Origin: Rhodotorula mucilaginosa
Taxonomy: Eukaryota > Basidiomycota > Microbotryomycetes > Sporidiobolales > Sporidiobolaceae
DNA length: 64,000 bases
NCBI GenBank assembly: GCA_034406715.1
Contig: CP137872.1
Location: 248,001-312,000, forward strand
Direction: 5' to 3'
Part shown: in pieces, positions 1 through 10,823 of the stretch
Numbering within the stretch: position 1 is the first letter of the stretch
How the letters are laid out: each line of letters opens with the position of its first letter
Program-made: the position numbers and the translations under genes
The notes under the pieces: generated by a model
Told to the model about the DNA's origin: nothing
The model's input: the letters and a program-made list of their open reading frames with translations, nothing else
Databases searched by the model: none

Positions 1-212
1 GGCGGTACCGCGTTCGCTTCGGCGTCTTCCGTATCTTCGGAGCCGGTCAGGTCCAATACTTCCACCTTTGGCGACTTCTTTTCCGCGGAGACGGGCCTCT
101 GGCGAACAGGAATCGGCTGGCGAGGAGGTGAGGTGGTGGGCGAGAGGTACTGGGCCAAAACCGGGATTGAGCGGATCGAGGGCAAGGAGGGACGGTCCAG
201 GGTCCCAGGCAT
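1..212 (-). CDS. Partial unknown protein, N-terminus, runs off the left edge
   Basis: An open frame reads leftward from an ATG at 212 and stays open for 70 codons to the window edge. An in-frame TAG lies five codons upstream of the ATG. The visible peptide is rich in Pro, Ser and Arg and then turns acidic (VEVLDLTGSEDTEDAEANA), a composition typical of a disordered N-terminus. I do not recognise a family. The piece upstream could instead be an intron, because an AG lies just before the ATG, so this might be an internal exon. The next gene on the same strand stops at 488, which leaves 275 bp between them with nothing obvious. Confidence 0.4.
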   Translation of the reverse strand, partial: MPGTLDRPSLPSIRSIPVLAQYLSPTTSPPRQPIPVRQRPVSAEKKSPKVEVLDLTGSEDTEDAEANAVP

Positions 213-487
213 TTCGGCTAGAAGCTATAGGATATTTGAGCCCTAAGAGGGCGGAGGTGTGGGTTGAGCGAGCCATGAGGAAAGAGAAGAAGGGAAAGAA
301 GATGAAATCGGATCACGTCGTGTCCGACAAGGGGACGGCGCTCGAACCTCTCGGTCCGTGACGTTCCGCACCAGCTGACCAGCCCAGGGGACATGTGACG
401 TGAGAGATAAGGCAGCCGGGTCGATCCGGAACGAATCGGTCTTCATTGCGGGCTGGTTTTGTAGTACAAGGTCGCGAGAACACGGGC

Positions 488-2912
488 TCACTCGGACCGC
501 TCGGCGCGAGGATCTGGCGTGCCTGACGAGCGAGACCGAGGCACCGGATCACGGAGCAAGATCGTCGATCGCGAGAGCGGCGACCGGAGAGCGTTCTTGC
601 GAGCTGCAAAGGCGGCAGCAGCTGACGCGGCGTGCGCACTCACTTCCTCTCGCGCCTGCGCCGTCTCCAACTCGCGAAGCACCAAGCGCGTCCCCTTGAG
701 ACAGACTTCGGCTCGCTCCTCGGTACCTTCGACGCCACATTCGAGCAGCTCCTCCACGCTCGAGCAGAGGGAGAGATGGTCGTCGAGGGCGACCTGCGCA
801 GCTTGAGCGAGCGCATTCGAGACGCCTTGCCTTCGCGCCAGTGGGAGCGTCGTCGATACCGTCGTTGTTCGCTCGACGGTTACGACGACGGGTAGTGACG
901 GCTGCGTTGCGGAAGTCGGGATGTATACGGTACAACCGCCGAGCGGACCGGGTTGCAGAGCCGGATCCCTGGCAGACGGGTCATCCCGCTCGACCGGCGA
1001 GAAGAGCGAGTTGGACGACGTTGGGCGCTCCGCCGTCGAGCGATCGTCCTCACCGGGACGACGCAACGAGACTTTGCTGCGCCATAAGCCGGAACCTTCG
1101 CCTCCAATCTCCTCCGCTTCTCGACGGAGGTCGAACCGATTCACATCCTCGGGACGCGGCGGGAGGTCCCAATCCAGAGTCCACGCCTTGGGATCGACGT
1201 GGCGCACCTCGACTTGGAAGCGCCCTCTGCCAAAACAGCCGCCGAAGAAGCGGATCCGGGCTTGGTGGTTCGGGTCGTCACGAGCCTCCGCCGAGACGGT
1301 GAACACGACGCGGTACTTTCCGGATTGGGTGTCGAACGACTCTTCACGGATGTGCAGATGTCCGCACGCGCGAGACAGGTAAGGGGCAAAGCCGTGGGTA
1401 GCGAGATATCGACCGATCGAGGCAATGTTGAGTGGCAGGAGGACCGAAAGCTGGTCGACCGTCGTCTGCGGCAAGTTATAGCCGGGCAGAGCATGGATGA
1501 CCATTGAGACGGCGAGACCTGGCCCGTCCGAGACGGGTGGCGCCGGTCCGCCCCGCTTCTGCAGAGCGAGTTGACCCGCCCCCTGAGTGAGAAACGTCAT
1601 GGGCGGATAAGGCCCGGCGACGTCGCTTGGCGATATCGATCCGGTGTAGCCGTAAGAGCTCGTCGCGGAGGTATAATTGGAAAGGGTGTGGAGCAGCGGG
1701 GGTGGTTGCGGATGACCGACATGCGTTTGGGCGCTGAGCAGGCGTGGACGAATCGCCGACGTAGGCTCGTCGGACGACTTGTCTTCCGTCTGAGGAGGAG
1801 GAGGGGGGACGGGCGGCAGCGGGATAGTTCCGAGCAAGCTGCTCGTTGTATGTAACGCCGATGCGGTCGAGCGATTCCGACGGTGGGCTGGACGGGTCGG
1901 CGGAGACCCATTCGTCTGACGAGTCCTGCTGCTCGGGCTCGGCCAAAGAGCCGGTGCCTCGTAATGCGGAGGTCTTGGGAGGGATCGCAGCGCAAAGGCG
2001 TTCAGGTGAACGGTGGTGGTGGCGCTCGAAGGCGGAACCAGTGGGTCCTCGACCGAGGCGCTCAGCACATAAGTCACGTTCGATTTTTCGGGTCGGTCAT
2101 CGGCTAAGCTTGAGGTGACGACACAGAGGTCGCGATCGGATACGAGGCTGCTCTTGAGGTGCGTATGGCATAGGGAGTCGGTCTCGTTCAGGTGTTCGAT
2201 AACCTGACTCCGCGCTCGCTCGAGCTTCGAGTCCCACACCGACCTCGCATCCAGCGAGACGATCGTGGCTCTGCAGGCGCATAATGTCAGCCTCCTTCCG
2301 GCGAGTTTACACGCGCGGGGACCAAAGCCTGCAGTTCCGGCGAGTTGACTCGCGCCCGGACCAAAGGTCGGATTCTCCAAAATAACAACGTAGCGAAAAC
2401 AAGCGGACTCACGCGACATCCTCGCGTTTCCAGCTGCCCTCGATCCATCCCTCTCCACGAAAATACGGAAGCGGCTCGTCGGCCCTCAGTCCGCGCGAGT
2501 TTGGATGGCTGCTGTTGCTCCTCGCGAGCGACAAGGCCGGTCTCGAGCGGTCGAGTCGCGCTTCGACGGGGACCTGCGCAGCCGAGTGAAACATGCGCAC
2601 TCCGCTCGTCGTCGTATGGTGCACCCAGCCTCTCTTCTCCAAGCTGGCGATGATGCCGATGCCTTCATCCCTCGACGACTGCTCGGCGACGGTGAGCGCC
2701 TCGTCGATCTGGTCTGCGAGTCGCTGTGCTTCGTGGAGCGCGTCTCGGACAGCCTGCGCATGCCTGTGCGGTTCTACGCGCTGCCTCGGCCTGGCTGTTG
2801 ATGCAGAGCCCGCCGTTTGCGGGAGTGGGGCAGGCTGGGACGCCGGAGATGCAGCTGGAGGCGGATACGCGGGCCGCTTGAGCGCTGCATAGATAGGCGG
2901 AGCTGCAAGCAT
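488..2912 (-). CDS. START-domain lipid-binding protein (hypothetical)
   Basis: Two exons (2912-2413 and 2270-488) give about 760 aa. The ATG at 2912 opens a Pro/Ala-rich region with a short helical stretch. The intron 2271-2412 has a GTGAGT donor, a CTGAC branch-like motif and a CTGCAG acceptor, and the phases agree. Just after the junction comes a START-like segment (SLDARSVWDSKLERARSQVI, then HLNETDSLCHTH and SVEDPLVPP), matching the usual Trp-Asp, Thr-Asp and Val-x-x-Pro-x-x-Pro landmarks of the StAR-related lipid-transfer fold. A Pro/Ser-rich linker follows, then a second folded segment (FFGGCFGRGRFQVEVRHVDP) and an Ala-rich C-terminus. START proteins bind sterols, phospholipids or ceramide. 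The ligand cannot be told from sequence, and no membrane segment is evident. The intron contains a tandem duplication, reported separately. Confidence 0.68.
2296..2370. repeat. Decayed ~39-bp tandem duplication inside the START-protein intron
   Basis: TTCCGGCGAGTT at 2296 recurs at 2335. Both copies continue through a CGCG(C/G) stretch to a shared GGACCAAAG. The units differ at several positions. The duplication lies within the 142-bp intron 2271-2412. Confidence 0.7.
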
Positions 2913-3153
2913 CCTGCTTCTGACAGAATCCTCCCTGCAACAACAAAGGGACGCGAGGAGAGCGGAGCAGAGAGTCGCTCGAAATCAAATCGGTGACGGC
3001 AGCAGCGCACTCAAAAAAAGGTGTAGATTCATTCTCTATTCCAGATATATGTCCATGAAAAAAGTTCTACAGGGATAGGTCACAGTGTCGTAAAAGACCA
3101 GGGCTCGAAAGAAGTGACGGCGGGAGGATAATTCGAGAGGAGGTACCCTCGGA

Positions 3154-5223
3154 TCAAGCCTCCTCCTCCTTCTTGCAGGCGCCCGAGATGTCTCCGTACA
3201 GCTCCATCCGGCGCTCGACAAACTGCGCAAACTCGTCCATCTTGCATGAACCGCCGGGGCCGTCTTGGCACTCTCCGAGCGGCTGCGGCGCGCCGTTCAC
3301 CATGACGCGGATGTATTCCTCCTTGCGCCCCCTGGCGGCGGTCGTCAACGACGAGTGTTGCGGCGGCGCATCGCAGGACAAGCGCTCGATCGCGACGTGT
3401 CCGAGGAACGGGAGCAGGTGCGACGTCTTCCACAGCCGGTCCTTGGGCATCGAGTCGGTCGGGAGTTGCTCCGTCGTCGTGTTCCACAACCCGAGCGCGA
3501 CCAGCGCGACGGGCGGTTCTTCCCGGTGCGTGAAATACGGGAACAAGAGTTGCGTGTGGGTCGCGTCGGGCGGGAGGGTCGGGGCGGGCAGTTTCGATTT
3601 GAAAAAGGCGGCGAGTTTGCCCAACAGGGTGGTCGGGATCGGGTCCGGGTGGGGGTGCTTGGGAGCATAGGCGGAGAGGAGGTTGTGGGTCGAAACGTTG
3701 AGCCATTGAGCGCCGAGGTACGGGGCGACCTTGGAGCCGTAACCGACAAAGGCGTGGTAGTGCAGGTCGTTCCAGTAGCCGAAAGAGCGGAACTCGTCAT
3801 CTTGGAAGAGAGCGTTCGAGCAGAATGCCGACGTCCGGCGGTCGTAAATCTGGTCTCGAGGCAGCGAGTCAGCGCGAGCTCGAAGAAGACTATCCCTGAG
3901 GAGGACGAGTGCAATCGGCGGCGGTTGGGCGGCCGATCTCTCCTCCCCTCGTGGATGAGGCACACACTTCGACTTACCACCGTCTCGTAGCCACACAGCA
4001 TTTGCATCGCAATGACATCGTTCAGTTCGAACGAGATCCCGTTGACGAGCCCATTCAACCGTTCGACGATCGGCGGACCATAAGTGTTGAGCCACGCCTG
4101 CGCCTCGGGCTTGCCCGCTTCCTTCGTAAAGGCGTCGCAGATCTTGTGCGGCGTGAGCGAGTTGGACCAGTTCGGATCCTGTTCCCAAACAAGGGTTAGC
4201 CCGACTTTCTTGCAGGGCTTTCCGCCGAGAGAGAGACCCACCTTGTTCGGGACCGCGACGAGTTTGACGACTTGCGAGTCGCCTTCGCCATCCTTGCCTT
4301 CTTGCCAGTGCGGGAACGCACCGCGGACCCAGGCCTTGCTCGTGTCGACGTCCCGGCCAGAGCTCGCCGACCAGACCTTGAACGGGACCTTGGGTTTCTT
4401 CATCCGCATTTCTTTCGCCTCGCGACGTTCTCGTCTCCGAGCGCGGGCACTTCGGTCCTTTCGCTTCTTGCGGTCCTCGCCGCCGTGGTGGCGGTGACCC
4501 TTTTTGCCGAGGTTCTTCGGCGGCATCAGCTGGCCGTACAACTCGCGGAACCGTTTCCCGAGCTGGTACGCATCCTCGATGCCCGGTTCCGTGACTTTTT
4601 CGAGGTTGTCGTCGTTGATCGGGCAACTCCAGTCGGCGAGGAACGCGAGCGGCGAATTGTCCGGGAAGCTGAGGTCGCCGCTCTTTTGCGCCTGCTTGAC
4701 GCGGTCGGCAAAGGGCGACATGTACTCTTCCCACTCGTCGTCGTTGGCGTAGATGGAAGAATGCCGGATGAGGAAAGCGGCGGCGACGACGGCGCAAGAG
4801 TCGGGAGGTGTGATGTTGGCACGAGGAGCGTCATGATAAGGAGCGATCCTGGACCGCCCTCTCCTTCAAGAGTCAGCCCTTGTCTTTCATACGCAGGTCC
4901 ACACTTCTCGAGCACTCACCCGCTCATGTGATCGAGCGGGTTGAATTTCTTGTCTGCATGCATGGCCATCGACGTCAGTACAAAGGTTCTCTGCCGGTGG
5001 CGCACCGCTGATCGCAAGCGTACGAGGGATCTTGGGAAGTCCTGCATCTGCAGCCGAGTCCGGAACATGTCAGTACAGCCTTTGGAAGGCGGGAGAGAGA
5101 GCGGAACTGCGTACTTTCAACATGAACAGCTGCGGGTTCACCGAACACGACTTGGTTGACGGGACTAGCACCAGCCGTAGACGCGAGGGCGAGCGCACAC
5201 GCTAGCAGGACCTTGATGCTCAT
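3154..5223 (-). CDS. Secreted histidine acid phosphatase (MINPP/phytase-like, branch 2)
   Basis: Five exons (5223-5115, 5047-5024, 4953-4920, 4848-3978, 3849-3154) join in phase to 577 aa. The start is the ATG opening a clear signal peptide (MSIKVLLACALALASTAGAS). Downstream come the branch-2 histidine phosphatase landmarks HKKFNPLDHMSG and FLIRHSSIYAND; the latter carries the expected Arg-His phosphate-binding pair, although the second Arg of the classic RHGxR motif is absent. A GHVAIERL segment near the C-terminus fits the distal His/acid region. The enzyme should hydrolyse phosphomonoesters such as inositol phosphates outside the cell or in the secretory pathway. A Lys/Arg-rich insert interrupts the fold (see findings). 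The second exon is only 24 nt, and its acceptor could lie 6 nt further on. Confidence 0.8.
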
Positions 5224-5462
5224 ACCCTCGACTCGGGATCGAGGCAACAGCAGAGGTCGAAAGCTGGGAAGAACCGCTCGTCTCGTTACGACTGCGCTCG
5301 ATCGAGGCAACGTCACTACTTCGGGCGATTTGACGGCGGTCTACTTTATTCAAAGCTCAAGGACACGCAGTATATATTCATATCGTAGCTGCAATCTACA
5401 GACAGTTCTTGTATATGTCTAGGGGCGCGAAGTGGCGTGTGGTCTGGGAGAGTCGCCGGCAA

Positions 5463-6732
5463 CTACGCGCTCTCTTCCTCCTCCTCGAGCGTCTTGATAC
5501 GGAGGGTGACCGCGTCCGCACTCGCCGAAAGGACTTCAACCCTGCGCACGAGATGCACGCATCAACACCTTGCTCGATATTCAACCGGATATGTTTTCCG
5601 GGGAGAGAGAGAGAGAGGAGAGAACGAACCTGGTCAAATCGAGCGCCTTGACCGTCGCCTCGAAGGTCCTGAACCGTTCGAGCGGCTGACCGGTTCCGAC
5701 TCCAAGGGTCTTGCACCCGGCTGCGAGTCCGGCTTTGAGACCGGACGGAGCGTCTTCAACGACGAGGACGTCCGACGGTTCGAACGCCACGCCGACCATC
5801 TTGCGAGCCTCTGCCACGGTGGAATCCGTCCCATCGTCAGCGGGCGCCATCGCCGTTGGAGAGAAAGGGAAGGGCCGCTCACCTTCCATGCCTTTCAGGT
5901 ACGGCTCCGGGTGAGGTTTGCCGTGCGTGACATCGTTGGCCGTCACGATGAACGGCACTTCGGTGATCTCGCCCGTCTTGAGCGCCGAAGAGGCGTATAT
6001 CCGGGTGGCTGCGGGTTGGTTGTAGCACCAGTGTCAATGTCAAGTCGGGGATAGGATACTGACAAGGGAAAACAGAGAGCAATTTGTGACGCCGAGAAAC
6101 GTACCGCTCGTGCAGATGCCCCATCGCGCGCCTCCCTTTTTGAGTGCCATCAAAAGCTCCTTTGCCCCCGGCAGCCTCTCGATACCTTTACCTCCCGCCT
6201 CGTGCATCAAGCGACCGTTCTCGGCAATCAACGCCTCGAGGCGGTTGACCGAGTCGTCGAGCTCTTCGGGCGAGAGAGTCGATCCAGGTACGGGCACGCG
6301 CTGGAACCGCTTCAGGTTGTCTTGCGTCCGAACGCCTGCGAAGTCGTATTCGTGGAGGTCAGTGGTGCTTGTTGACTCTCGGAATGGTGAAAGGGTGAGA
6401 GTGTGAACTGACCGTGCGAGTGCTGGAAGAATTCTGACGGCTCGATCCCTTGTTCGTGGCACCAGTCTCCCATGGTCTTTTCGACCTGCCGTCACAGAGA
6501 TGCGACCTTCAGTACGCTATTTGTCATTGTCTCCAGCGCACCGGAGGGCAGAGTGGACGCTGGGAAATTGGCCGAGAGAGAAAGAAGGACAATTCACCGC
6601 CGGAGTCGAGTCGACCAGGGTGCCGTCCCTGTTACAGAGGATGGGTCAGCCGGGGGGCAATAGCGCACTCTGTGAGCTAGTACGGGCTCACATGTCGAAG
6701 AGGATCGCCTTGACGGTAATGTCGACGGGCAT
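5463..6732 (-). CDS. HAD-family phosphatase (DOG/GPP type: 2-deoxyglucose-6-P or glycerol-3-P phosphatase-like)
   Basis: Seven exons (6732-6692, 6628-6598, 6485-6413, 6335-6105, 6008-5883, 5810-5630, 5541-5463) join in phase to 253 aa, the usual length for yeast Gpp/Dog enzymes. Motif I is FDMDGTLVDSTPA, split by an intron inside the Met codon; both nucleophile Asp residues are present. Motif II lies near GICTSATRIYASSALK, the Lys motif in DVTHGKPHPEPYLKG, and motif IV in VLVVEDAPSGLKAG. The helical cap between motifs I and II (DWCHEQGIEPSEFFQHSHG onward) is the type seen in small sugar-phosphate phosphatases. It is cytosolic with no targeting signal. The gene is divergent from LCB3 across 359 bp. 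Substrate cannot be resolved among glycerol-3-P, 2-deoxyglucose-6-P and other sugar phosphates. Confidence 0.85.
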
Positions 6733-7091
6733 TTTTTCACTGTGTTGGAGTGAAAAGAGGACTCGCGGGAAAGCGAAGCGAGTGGAGAGCGGTGCTGCGA
6801 ATAGCTGGCTGGATCAGTCGGTTGCCGAGCTAACAGATTGGACTGCTTGAGCGTACTGTAATGTACTGAAAGGCTGAGAGCAAACGACTGTTCAAGGTCA
6901 GACGTAGAAGAAGAGCGGCTTCTCGGCTTGACCGCCCACGCCCCCGACCGGGTGGAACGCGTCGCAAGAGCGTTCAGCTACGTCTTCTCGGCTATTTTGA
7001 ATTGATCCGCCAGCGCGAAAACTCGGGCGTGGGGCGAGGCGCCCTTCCGACCTGCAGCAGCAACAGCACGCGCCGTCATCAAGCCAAGCAG
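6733..7091. promoter_or_regulatory. Divergent intergenic region, HAD phosphatase / LCB3
   Basis: This 359-bp gap separates two start codons pointing away from each other, so it should hold both promoters. I see no convincing TATA box, RNA gene or repeat in it. Confidence 0.45.
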
Positions 7092-9291
7092 ATGTCGACC
7101 GTCACAGCCGCAAACGCGAGGACAGCGCCCAGCAAGGAGAAGCACGTCGACGACGATGCCGCCCTCGCCGACGACGCAGCCGCCGAGCTGATCGCGGTCG
7201 GAGTCGCGGACGAGCAAGTGTACCGGAGTGCGATGCCTCCCTGGCGGTTCAAACTGCGCCAGCTCGTCATGCGGCGCCTCGCAGGAGAGATGCGCGCACT
7301 CGAACACATTCAGGTGAGCTCTCACCCCAGTGTCCGGAACTCCTGTGATGGAAGCTGACATTTGACTCCCCCGAACAGACTTACTGGCGAACTCCGTTGC
7401 GCGACCAGTACTTTGTCAAGACGAGCCTCGCAGGAACTCACACGTGAGTTGCGGGTGACGACAGGCTATCCCGCTGGAAAGAGGAGCGTTGATCCGATCC
7501 GCCGCCCGCGCGCAGCTTCTTCATGCTCTTCTTGCCGCTGTGGTACTGGTTCGGACATCCTCAAGTCGGCAAAGGGTGCGTTTCCCCTCGAACTTACGAC
7601 CACGAAGTCCTGCCCTAAATAGCGGTCTTGCTCTCCCTCCTCGGCAGACTGGTCATTCTGCTCGCATCAGGTCCGTTTCCCGCTTTCTATCGATGCCGGT
7701 CTCGATTCGCAGGAGACCACTGAAATAGCTTCTCTCTGCCAAAACAAAACAGGCGCACACATCACCTCAGTCTTGAAAGATGCCCTCTCCGTTCCGCGTC
7801 CCTACTCGCCGCCTGTCGAGCGCCTCTCCGTGGGGACTCACCACCTCGAATACGGGTTCCCGTCCACCCACTCGTCCAACGCCTGCTCGATGGCACTCTT
7901 CTTTGGCTCGCTCGTCGTCCAGAACTGGACGGGCCACTGGAGCGTCATGGCCGCTGCGGTTGGGTTCGCCGCGTTCTTTGCGTGGAGTATCACCTTTGGT
8001 CGACTCTACACCGGCATGGTGAGTCTTCCTTCTTTCTTTGCCACTGGGGGCTCTCTGCGTGCGTAGAAGCACGACGACTGATTTGGTGAGGACACTCAGC
8101 ACTCGATCGTTGACGTCGCTGCCGGATCCACGATCGGGTCGCTCTTGTGGCTCGCGTACCACCTCTACTCGGACAAGATGGACGCCCTCATCATGCATTC
8201 GAGGTGGACCGGCACGTTGGTGACGATCCCGACCTTGCTCTTGTTAGTCACTGTCCACCCCGAGGTGAGGCGTGTCTCTCCTTATCCTGCCCTCTCGCCG
8301 CCAACTCGTTCTGATCCTCTCCATTCCTGAATCTGTACCCCCCACCTTCCGCAGCCCGTCGAGGAATGCCCTTGCTTCGAAGACGCCGTCGCGTTCCTCT
8401 CTGTCGTCGCAGGCATCATGATCCGCGAAGCGTGGACTCCCGCCGGCTTCGCCACCGCCACGTACGGTCACGAGTGGCGCTCGCCGACCGAGTTCGGGAT
8501 GTGGTGCGCGGCCGTGCTGGCCAAACTCCTCGTCGGTGCGTTACAAACGCTTCCTGGGGACTACTGCGATGTTGTGATCACCGGATTGATCGAAAAGCCC
8601 TCCCTCGCAGGCATCTCGACCATTCTCGTCTGGCGGATCGTCGCCAAGCGCGTCTGCCACCTGATCCTGCCGCCCTTGTTCCGCTTGTTCTCGCCGTTAT
8701 TGCAACTGCCGCGGCGAGGCTACAAGTCCGCAACCGAGTGTGAGTGGTCTTCCTTCCTTGCGGAGTAAGGCACCGTTCCCTTAGACTGACCTCGACGCTC
8801 TTTTCCTTCTCTCTCCAGACGACTCGTACTCGCCCCACCTCTCACTCAGTCCCGTTCCTTCAATTCTCGACCTCCCCTCCCTCGTCGAGGACTCGGCCGT
8901 CTCTCCGTCCACCGACGCCGAAGCCGTCGCGTCCGCCAACGAAAACTCTTCTCTTTCTTCTTCCGCTACTTCCAGTCCAGCGGGCTCGCTACGGAACCGG
9001 TCCTCGAACGGAAACGGTGGACCCAAAAAGTCGTCCAGTAGCACGGACCTCAAGGCCTCGGCGGCGACGAAAAAGCAGCGCGTCGAGCAGCTCCGCGCGA
9101 CCGAATCGGGCGGGACGGCCTCCTCGCCGCATCATCACCACGGTGACCCTTCCTGCTCCGACCTCCCGCAAGAGCACAAGGACGCCGACGTGTTGACCAA
9201 AGTGGTGGCGTATGTGGGGATCGGTTGGCTCGCCTCGACGGGCACGCCTTGGTGCTTTGAGCAACTCGGTTGGTCGGTGGCGGTTGTCTAG
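7092..9291 (+). CDS. LCB3: Dihydrosphingosine/phytosphingosine 1-phosphate phosphatase
   Basis: Nine exons (7092-7313, 7379-7443, 7516-7575, 7648-7670, 7753-8018, 8100-8264, 8355-8535, 8611-8739, 8819-9291) join in phase to 527 aa. The PAP2/lipid phosphate phosphatase triad is complete: KDALSVPRPY (KxxxxxxRP), then FPSTHSSNA (PSxH, with Thr for Gly), then GRLYTGMHSIVDV (SRxxxxxHxxxD-type). Several hydrophobic segments (FFMLFLPLWYWFG, the VMAAAVGFAAFFAW region and others) predict a polytopic ER membrane protein. Members dephosphorylate long-chain base 1-phosphates and feed sphingoid bases back into ceramide synthesis. The C-terminal third is a Ser-rich, low-complexity tail ending in one more hydrophobic stretch. 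A 23-nt micro-exon lies at 7648-7670. Confidence 0.92.
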
Positions 9292-9499
9292 ATCTTTTGC
9301 ATTCCCTCCACCCTTCTTTGTGTCATATCGTATGCTGTCCCCTCCTCCTCATCGTCATAAAAACACGCCATCCACCGCCTCTGCGTCTCCTGTGTGAGGG
9401 AATCCCGGGCGAGAGAGATTCTGATCCGAGACGGCGAAACGGACAGAGAGAAAAGAGCACTTCTACATTCCAGGGAGAGAGGGGCAGATACCCGGTCGA

Positions 9500-10348
9500 C
9501 TACGCGTGCGGAGCGGTGTCGTACAGGACCATCGGGAAGTAGGCGTTCGGGTCCGACGGGGCCTGTTCAGCCGAGGGCTTCCATCTGTAGGTCGTCGACA
9601 AGAGCCCAGTTAGACACGGCGGGACAGTGGTGGCAACCGCCTCTCAAGAAGGGACGCGACCTACGCGAACTTGAGGCCAGGAGGCTTGGGCGGGCGGAAC
9701 GAAGTGGTCGTGACCGAGGTGTTGGTCGAGTAGAGCGAGGCGAGCGACGGCGCGGGCGAGTCGGCCGTGATGGCGGTCGACTGGGCACCCTCGGCAGCCG
9801 AGACGGGCGGGAGCCTGGTGGCGTCGGGTGGTACAATGTCAGTTTCGGAAAATGGTCCCTTGAACAAGTACCTCTTGAACGGGGGCCGAGAGGACCGCGC
9901 GCGGCGCGACCGACTGACGATTCGAATCCGCCCTGGGCGATCAAGAGCTTTGCGAGTTCGGGCTGGGTGACGACCTCGGTCTTGGGGTAGTTGCGCCTCG
10001 TGTCGCGGCGGAAGTAGGGGTTCTCGGCGACGTCGGACGCCTTGGACGACGGGACCGAGAATCGCTCGGGTCGCGAGGCGGGTTCGGGCTGACGGTTCGC
10101 GATCGGGAGCGGGTTACCGGTCGACGAGTTGCTGCAGGAGTCGTGAGAGCGGGTCAGTGAGAGCGAGAGGAGGGCGACCATCACTCGCATCGCCCGCAGC
10201 GCCGGGCAAGGGAGGGAGATACGCACGGGTTCACGACGACAGCCTTGCGGACCTTGTCCCAGAACCCGGAGCTCTTTGCGTGGTACTCGAACGGGTCCGC
10301 CGAGAGTTGCTTCCGGACGACGCGGCTCGCTCGCAACGCAGTCTGCAT
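9500..10348 (-). CDS. NADH:ubiquinone oxidoreductase (complex I) 21 kDa subunit
   Basis: Four exons (10348-10227, 10131-9919, 9814-9665, 9584-9500) join in phase to 189 aa. The conserved block FWDKVRKAVVVNP, then GNPLPIANRQPEPASRPERF, then NPYFRRDTRRNYPKTEVVTQ is the signature of the fungal 21 kDa accessory subunit of mitochondrial complex I. The C-terminus (AYFPMVLYDTAPHA) also fits that family. The N-terminus has Arg residues and no acidic residues before residue 15, consistent with mitochondrial import. The GTAGGT donor of intron 3 overlaps an in-frame TAG, so a read-through protein would end there. The ATG at 10348 is the first reasonable start before the conserved block; upstream sequence lacks similarity to the family. 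Confidence 0.85.
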
Positions 10349-10823
10349 GGTCGCCTGCAGCGTGGATCGCGGGGTCAGCGTCGTCCTCAGGAGTACTCGC
10401 TTGTCACCTGGCTTACCGCGAGTGTTGTGGAAAGTCGAGTGAGCCAATCCGCTCTTCGCTCTCTTCGCTCTCCGAATTGCCCCAAGTCGGTCCAATTTCG
10501 CTCTTCATTGGGGCGCGTCTCACTAGCTTAGAGTAATTTACGACTATATAATATGGCTCATCCTGTCCGCCGGGTCCCGCCAGACTGCTCACCATCGACA
10601 ACCCTCGGAATTTCGCCTTTTCTGGCCGTGTTACTTCGGTACAGCATCCAGGGGACCTGAATACACCGGAGAGAAGCTGAAGACACAAAGTGAAAGACAC
10701 ATTCCAAAGCACGAAAGCGACAAGCGTACAATCCATGCAAAGCACCTCCGACGACGCCACCGCCTTCGTCAACCCATCTCATCCCCAGCGCATCCATTCA
10801 TCTCCTCTCCAAGCAGAACAAAC
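10349..10823. other. Intergenic, complex I 21 kDa promoter side / Ppo 3' end
   Basis: 475 bp between the start of the complex I gene and the stop of the Ppo gene, both on the minus strand. Part is noticeably more AT-rich (10510-10550). It should include the complex I promoter and the Ppo 3' UTR. No RNA gene or repeat seen. Confidence 0.4.

Noticed and set aside
3345-4797. Two long overlapping frames within the acid phosphatase locus
   Set aside because: Both are partial readings of the same gene. Each is correct on one side of the intron 3850-3977 and wrong on the other.
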